Source of the DNA: an uncultured Collinsella sp.
GTDB lineage: Bacteria; Actinomycetota; Coriobacteriia; Coriobacteriales; Coriobacteriaceae
Assembly (NCBI GenBank): GCA_900548935.1
Contig: URMR01000076.1
Coordinates: forward strand, 1 to 8,611
Direction: 5' to 3'
DNA: 8,611 bases
Shown here: piece by piece, positions 5,759 to 8,611 of the stretch
Position numbering within the stretch: the stretch's first letter is position 1
Layout: each line of letters opens with the position of its first letter
Notes under the pieces: generated by a model
What the model was told of the DNA's origin: nothing
Database searches by the model: none
Seen by the model: the letters and a program-made list of their open reading frames with translations, nothing else
Translations under genes and position numbers: made by a program

Positions 5759-6256
5759 CTATTCCTCGCAGGGAAGGTCGCGCAGGGCCCGGCGCTCAAA
5801 AATACGGAAGATCTGCGTATACCACAGGTCCTGCGTGGCCTGCGGCTTTACCAAAATCGTATCGACGCCGGCAAAGTTGCCGCTCCACACGTCCGTGTAC
5901 AGCTGGTCACCGATCAGCACGGCCTCATCGGCCGTGGCACCCAGGCGCTTAAGTCCGGCCTTGAGAGCAAACGGCGCGGGCTTCATGGCATGGCTGATGG
6001 CCTCGAGACCCAGCTCGCGTGCGGAGCTCATGACCTGGTCGCGATGCCAGTTGTTGGACACCATGCACAGCTTAAAGCCCTTGGCATGGGCGGCCTCGAG
6101 CCAAGCGGAGACCGCAGCGGGAACCTGCTCGGTATCACGCGGCACCAGGGTGTTATCGCGGTCGAGCAAAATGGCGCGCTTGCCGTCGGCCCAAAGGGTA
6201 TCGAGGTCGATGCGATCGACCGAGGCAACATATCGTTTGGGGCTGAAAATCCTCAT
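5759..6256 (-). CDS. YqeG family HAD phosphatase (subfamily IIIA)
   Basis: A 165-residue haloacid dehalogenase-type hydrolase of the YqeG family, predicted to be a cytoplasmic phosphatase with unknown substrate. Motif I is LLDRDNTLVP (30-39) with nucleophile D32 and acid/base D34. Motif II is the Ser of MVSNNW (65-70), the motif III lysine is K92 in MKPAP, and motif IV is IGDQLYTDVWSGNFAG (115-130). Length matches family members (about 170 residues) and no large cap domain is present. The ATG at 6256 is chosen, 2 nt after the mltG stop; a TTG at 6268 would overlap mltG and lacks a ribosome site. In Firmicutes yqeG usually sits with yqeH and aroE; here it sits between mltG and aroK. Confidence 0.9.
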   Translation of the reverse strand: MRIFSPKRYVASVDRIDLDTLWADGKRAILLDRDNTLVPRDTEQVPAAVSAWLEAAHAKGFKLCMVSNNWHRDQVMSSARELGLEAISHAMKPAPFALKAGLKRLGATADEAVLIGDQLYTDVWSGNFAGVDTILVKPQATQDLWYTQIFRIFERRALRDLPCEE

Positions 6257-6258
6257 GT

Positions 6259-7659
6259 TTAATTCCAAGACTGTTGATGCTCTTCGTAGGTCTTAGAGAA
6301 ATACTCTTCGTCCTGCGTAATGTAGAAATACAGGTCATCGGAGTCGGTAGGCTCAAGGGTTGCCTTGAGTGCCTCGAGCGACGGAGAGCAGATGGGCGTG
6401 GGCGGTAGCCCTTCATGCTTATAGGTGTTGTAGGGACTATCGCTCTGCAGGTCAGCGGCGGTAACTTCGCCGCCGGTAACATACATCATAGTCGCATCGC
6501 TATTGAGGTAGCGCAAACCATCGAGCTTGCCGGCAAGACGGTTGTAGAACACCGAGGCGACATGCGCACGCTGGTCGGCGTTGAGGCCCTCGCGCTCAAC
6601 GATGGAAGCGAGATTGATGATGTCGTAATCGGACATCCCCACGCCGTAGCGCTCTTTGATCTTGGCCTCGCAACCGGCAAAATCGAGCGACTTGTACTCG
6701 GTGTTGAATTGATCGAGCATTGCGCGGATGACGTCATCGGCGCTCGGTTTCTTGCCCAGCGAATAGGTCTTGGGGAACAGGAAACCCTCGAGCGAATCAT
6801 TCGCAGCGCCTTTAAGGAACGGATAGTCGTTCACATAATTGCTGGCCTTCGCCTGGTTGAGGAAGTCATTTTTGGAGATGCTGCCGTACGCCTGGGCCAC
6901 ACGGTCGGCAACCTGGTCGACCGTCAGGCCCTCGGGGACCGTCAACGCATCGGAGCCGGCATTGGGTCCCTCAATAAGCTGCTGAACGACCTTGGTCGCA
7001 TCCATCAGCGTCGTGAACGAGTACGTGCCAGGTTGAAGCGACATGTCCGCGTTGAGCTTTTTGACCGCCGCGTAGTAATCCTTGGGATTCTCGACTATAT
7101 GGTTCTCGGAAAGAATCGAGGCAATCGTGTCGCCCGAGGCGCCATCGGGAATCGTAACGGTAACCTGCTGGCCAGCCGTGACGTTTGCGTCCTCCCCGCC
7201 AAGCAAGCCCTTGACGGCCGGTACGGCGAAGACGGCGACAACAGCGAGAACGACCACCGCAACCACAGTGCCGATTATCATAGGCACCGGCGAGCTTTTC
7301 TTTTGGGCGCCGCGCCGAGCATGCGTGTTATAGCTCGAACGCGCGGCCGGAGCCACGCCATGCGTGCCGTGAGCGTGATGCGCGTGCGATTGAGGGGCCT
7401 GCGCGCGCTGGGTGGGTGCCTGCTGCTTAAAGCGCGCGCCGCCTGCGGACTGGACTACACGGGCGGCGGACTGCTGGGCAGGACGACTAGCAGGCTGCTG
7501 GCCCGGACGCTGCGCGGGACGGGAGGAAGGCTGCGCCGGACGTGCGACAGGTTGGGCCGCGCGCGGGGTCAGCTGCACCGGACGCTGGCCGGACGGCACA
7601 GGGCGCGACGCAGGCTGTCGTGTACGATTCGGCTGGCGCGGATCGGAAGCGCTAGACAT
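6259..7659 (-). CDS. mltG: Endolytic murein transglycosylase MltG (YceG family)
   Basis: A 466-residue membrane-anchored lytic transglycosylase that cleaves nascent glycan strands within the chain and is thought to end strand growth. Residues 1-122 form a cytoplasmic, positively charged low-complexity region rich in R, P, Q and A, with a His patch (HAHHAHGTH, 92-100). One membrane segment spans about 126-149. Outside, a LysM-like subdomain (about 165-235) leads into the YceG catalytic domain with EGFLFPKTY (291-299), LASIVEREG (350-358, catalytic Glu355), FYNRL (371-375), LNSDAT, YNTYKHEGLPPTPI (410-423) and SPSLEALKA. The ATG at 7659 has AGGAGGT 5 nt upstream; a longer frame to 7716 runs into ruvX and is rejected. 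It overlaps ruvX by 8 nt. Confidence 0.96.
   Translation of the reverse strand: MSSASDPRQPNRTRQPASRPVPSGQRPVQLTPRAAQPVARPAQPSSRPAQRPGQQPASRPAQQSAARVVQSAGGARFKQQAPTQRAQAPQSHAHHAHGTHGVAPAARSSYNTHARRGAQKKSSPVPMIIGTVVAVVVLAVVAVFAVPAVKGLLGGEDANVTAGQQVTVTIPDGASGDTIASILSENHIVENPKDYYAAVKKLNADMSLQPGTYSFTTLMDATKVVQQLIEGPNAGSDALTVPEGLTVDQVADRVAQAYGSISKNDFLNQAKASNYVNDYPFLKGAANDSLEGFLFPKTYSLGKKPSADDVIRAMLDQFNTEYKSLDFAGCEAKIKERYGVGMSDYDIINLASIVEREGLNADQRAHVASVFYNRLAGKLDGLRYLNSDATMMYVTGGEVTAADLQSDSPYNTYKHEGLPPTPICSPSLEALKATLEPTDSDDLYFYITQDEEYFSKTYEEHQQSWN
7471..7554 (-). repeat. Degenerate R-P-A-Q / R-P-G-Q coding repeat in mltG N-terminus
   Basis: Codons 36-63 of mltG encode irregular tandem units: RPAQPSS, RPAQ, RPGQQPAS, RPAQQ. 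In DNA this appears as imperfect copies of CCGGACG and GCTGCGC-like words. Copy number may vary between strains. Confidence 0.5.
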
Positions 7660-8080
7660 GCGAGACCTCCTCGTTTTTGCGATCGAGCCATGTCTGCAAG
7701 AACAGGCTGGCGGCAATCATGTCAATCTTGCCCCTCATCTGCTTTTCGTTGAGTCCCTGCTCACGCAGGATACGCTTGGCCTCTTGCGAGGACAGACGCT
7801 CATCCTCAAACTCGAGCGGAAGATCGAGCTCGTCGGCGATCTTTTGCGCCACGGCGGCAACGCGCTCGGCCTGGGGACCGGGCTCGCCGGCCATGGTCAG
7901 GGGGCGTCCGCTTACCAGGATGTCGGGCTCATAGTCCTCGACCAGGTAGCGGAACGTCTTGGCCATACCGGTGACCTCGGCGGCCGGGAGAACCTTGACG
8001 GGCATCGCCATCTTGCCGTCACGGCTCGAGACTGCGATGCCAATCCTGGTCTCCCCTATGTCCAGCGCGAGCGCGACCAC
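7652..8080 (-). CDS. ruvX: RuvX/YqgF family Holliday-junction resolvase / pre-16S rRNA nuclease
   Basis: A 142-residue RNase H-fold nuclease. Family members are described as resolving Holliday junctions or completing 16S rRNA 5' maturation. Seen are A-L-D-I-G-E-T-R-I-G-I-A-V-S (5-18) with catalytic D7, LVSGRPLTMAGEPGPQAERV (55-74), FEDERLSSQEA (91-101) with acidic E94, and KIDMIAASLFLQTWL (118-132) with D120. Length is normal. The family's usual GLP at the second motif reads GRP here. The start is GTG at 8080, 9 nt after the alaS stop and without a clear ribosome site, so translational coupling to alaS is likely. Its 3' end overlaps mltG by 8 nt and supplies the mltG ribosome site. Confidence 0.95.
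   Translation of the reverse strand: MVALALDIGETRIGIAVSSRDGKMAMPVKVLPAAEVTGMAKTFRYLVEDYEPDILVSGRPLTMAGEPGPQAERVAAVAQKIADELDLPLEFEDERLSSQEAKRILREQGLNEKQMRGKIDMIAASLFLQTWLDRKNEEVSHV
7665..7671 (-). promoter_or_regulatory. Shine-Dalgarno site that decides the mltG start
   Basis: AGGAGGT lies 5 nt upstream of the ATG at 7659 and is encoded by the Glu-Glu-Val codons near the end of ruvX. It is the strongest ribosome site in the upper operon and excludes the longer in-frame start at 7716. Confidence 0.85.
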
Positions 8081-8089
8081 AGCGACTAC

Positions 8090-8611
8090 TTAGGCGCCGA
8101 GCGCGGTCTTAGCGGCCGCGAGGGCATCGGCAATGCCGGCAGCATTCTTGCCACCGGCCTGGGCCATGTTGGGACGGCCGCCACCGCGACCGTCGACCAG
8201 CCCCGCGATCTGCTTAATCACGTTACCGGCGTGGAAACCGGCCTTCACGGCGTCATCGGAGCCGGCGGCGAGCAGGGCCGGGGTGCCCTTCTCGGTCACG
8301 CTAGCAACGACGCAGGCGACGGGGCCGGCAACCTTCTGGTGCACGGTATCCCAGACGTTGCGCAGGTCAGCAGCCTCAAGACCCTGGAGCTCAGCGACGA
8401 CGAGCTTGTAGCCATCGAGCTCGACGGCGCCCTCGATAGCACTGGAGATAGCATCGGAGGAGCCACCGGTCAGCGCCTTCTTAAGCTTGTTAGATGTCTC
8501 GCGCAGCTCTGCCTGCAGGTTCTCCACACGAGCGGGAACCTCGTCGACACGGCACTTGAGCGCAGCGGCAGCGGCGTCAACAAGTGCCAGGCGGTCGGCC
8601 ATGTAGTCGAG
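8090..8611 (-). CDS. alaS: Alanine-tRNA ligase, C-terminal part (runs off window)
   Basis: The last 174 codons, counting the stop, of a gene that begins beyond the window; the frame stays open through 8611, so the Met at 8602 is internal. Alanyl-tRNA synthetase charges tRNA-Ala in the cytoplasm. Visible are a helical, coiled-coil-like linker with V-E-N-L-Q-A-E-L-R-E-T-S-N-K-L-K-K-A (about window residues 30-47) and the C-terminal C-Ala/DHHA1 domain. The latter carries ACVVASVTEKG, GFHAGNVIKQIA and the family signature GRGGGRPNMAQAGG, which recruits tRNA and supports editing. The protein ends normally in A-L-G-A. The alaS-ruvX-mltG order is widespread in Gram-positive bacteria, which supports the call. 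The catalytic and editing domains lie outside the window. Confidence 0.96.
   Translation of the reverse strand, partial: LDYMADRLALVDAAAAALKCRVDEVPARVENLQAELRETSNKLKKALTGGSSDAISSAIEGAVELDGYKLVVAELQGLEAADLRNVWDTVHQKVAGPVACVVASVTEKGTPALLAAGSDDAVKAGFHAGNVIKQIAGLVDGRGGGRPNMAQAGGKNAAGIADALAAAKTALGA

Noticed and set aside
7660..7716. N-terminal extension of mltG to 7716
   Set aside because: It would overlap ruvX much further and ignores the strong AGGAGGT ribosome site before 7659.
6415..7752. 445-residue open frame on the plus strand opposite mltG
   Set aside because: It lies fully opposite a well-supported gene; the product is a low-complexity shadow (long Arg/Leu/Gly runs) with no recognisable domain and no ribosome site. 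GC-rich codon use explains the open antisense frame.
1..8611. Defence system, mobile element, CRISPR array, tRNA or phage content
   Set aside because: Looked for and not seen. All genes belong to recognised housekeeping families in one continuous orientation, with no direct-repeat arrays, transposase, integrase or attachment-site features.

Overview
This window holds part of a dense, single-strand bacterial gene cluster: every supported gene lies on the minus strand and is read from high to low coordinates. It suggests a high-GC Gram-positive of the class Coriobacteriia (Actinomycetota), perhaps Collinsella or a close relative. That rests on moderately high GC, the mixed actinobacterial/Firmicutes gene order (alaS-ruvX-mltG, aroK-aroB, M24 peptidase-efp, Asp23-nusB-xseB-tlyA-nadK) and the Asp23-family gene between efp and nusB. 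The genus is inferred from gene order and protein style; no database search was possible.

Transcriptional order. Block 1 (8611 to 4198): the 3' end of alaS, ruvX (Holliday-junction resolvase family), mltG (endolytic murein transglycosylase), a YqeG-family HAD phosphatase, aroK (shikimate kinase) and a very divergent, apparently catalytically dead member of the 3-dehydroquinate synthase (AroB) family. Gaps are at most 9 nt or the genes overlap, so this looks like one operon. Block 2 (4197 to 2871): a 131-nt intergenic region with a promoter-like hexamer and a nested inverted repeat, then an M24 Xaa-Pro peptidase ending in a clear intrinsic terminator. Block 3 (about 2862 to 1): a promoter with a perfect TATAAT box, then efp, an Asp23/Gls24 protein, nusB, xseB, tlyA and the 5' end of a probable NAD kinase gene that runs off the window.

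Most of these are housekeeping genes: translation (alaS, efp), transcription antitermination (nusB), rRNA methylation (tlyA), DNA repair or processing (ruvX, xseB), wall synthesis (mltG), cofactor supply (nadK) and aromatic precursor synthesis (aroK). There are no tRNAs, rRNAs, insertion sequences, CRISPR arrays, phage genes or other signs of gene transfer. The only gaps without a gene longer than 100 nt are 2777-2935 and 4067-4197, both described below. I see no new multi-gene system. The best lead is the AroB-family protein at 4198-5220. It keeps the fold-level landmarks, the length and the ATGA coupling to aroK, but the residues expected to bind zinc, NAD and substrate are replaced. Lesser leads are the nested inverted repeat upstream of the peptidase gene, xseB without an adjacent xseA, long unusual tails on MltG and NusB, and Shine-Dalgarno sites built from the last codons of the preceding gene.
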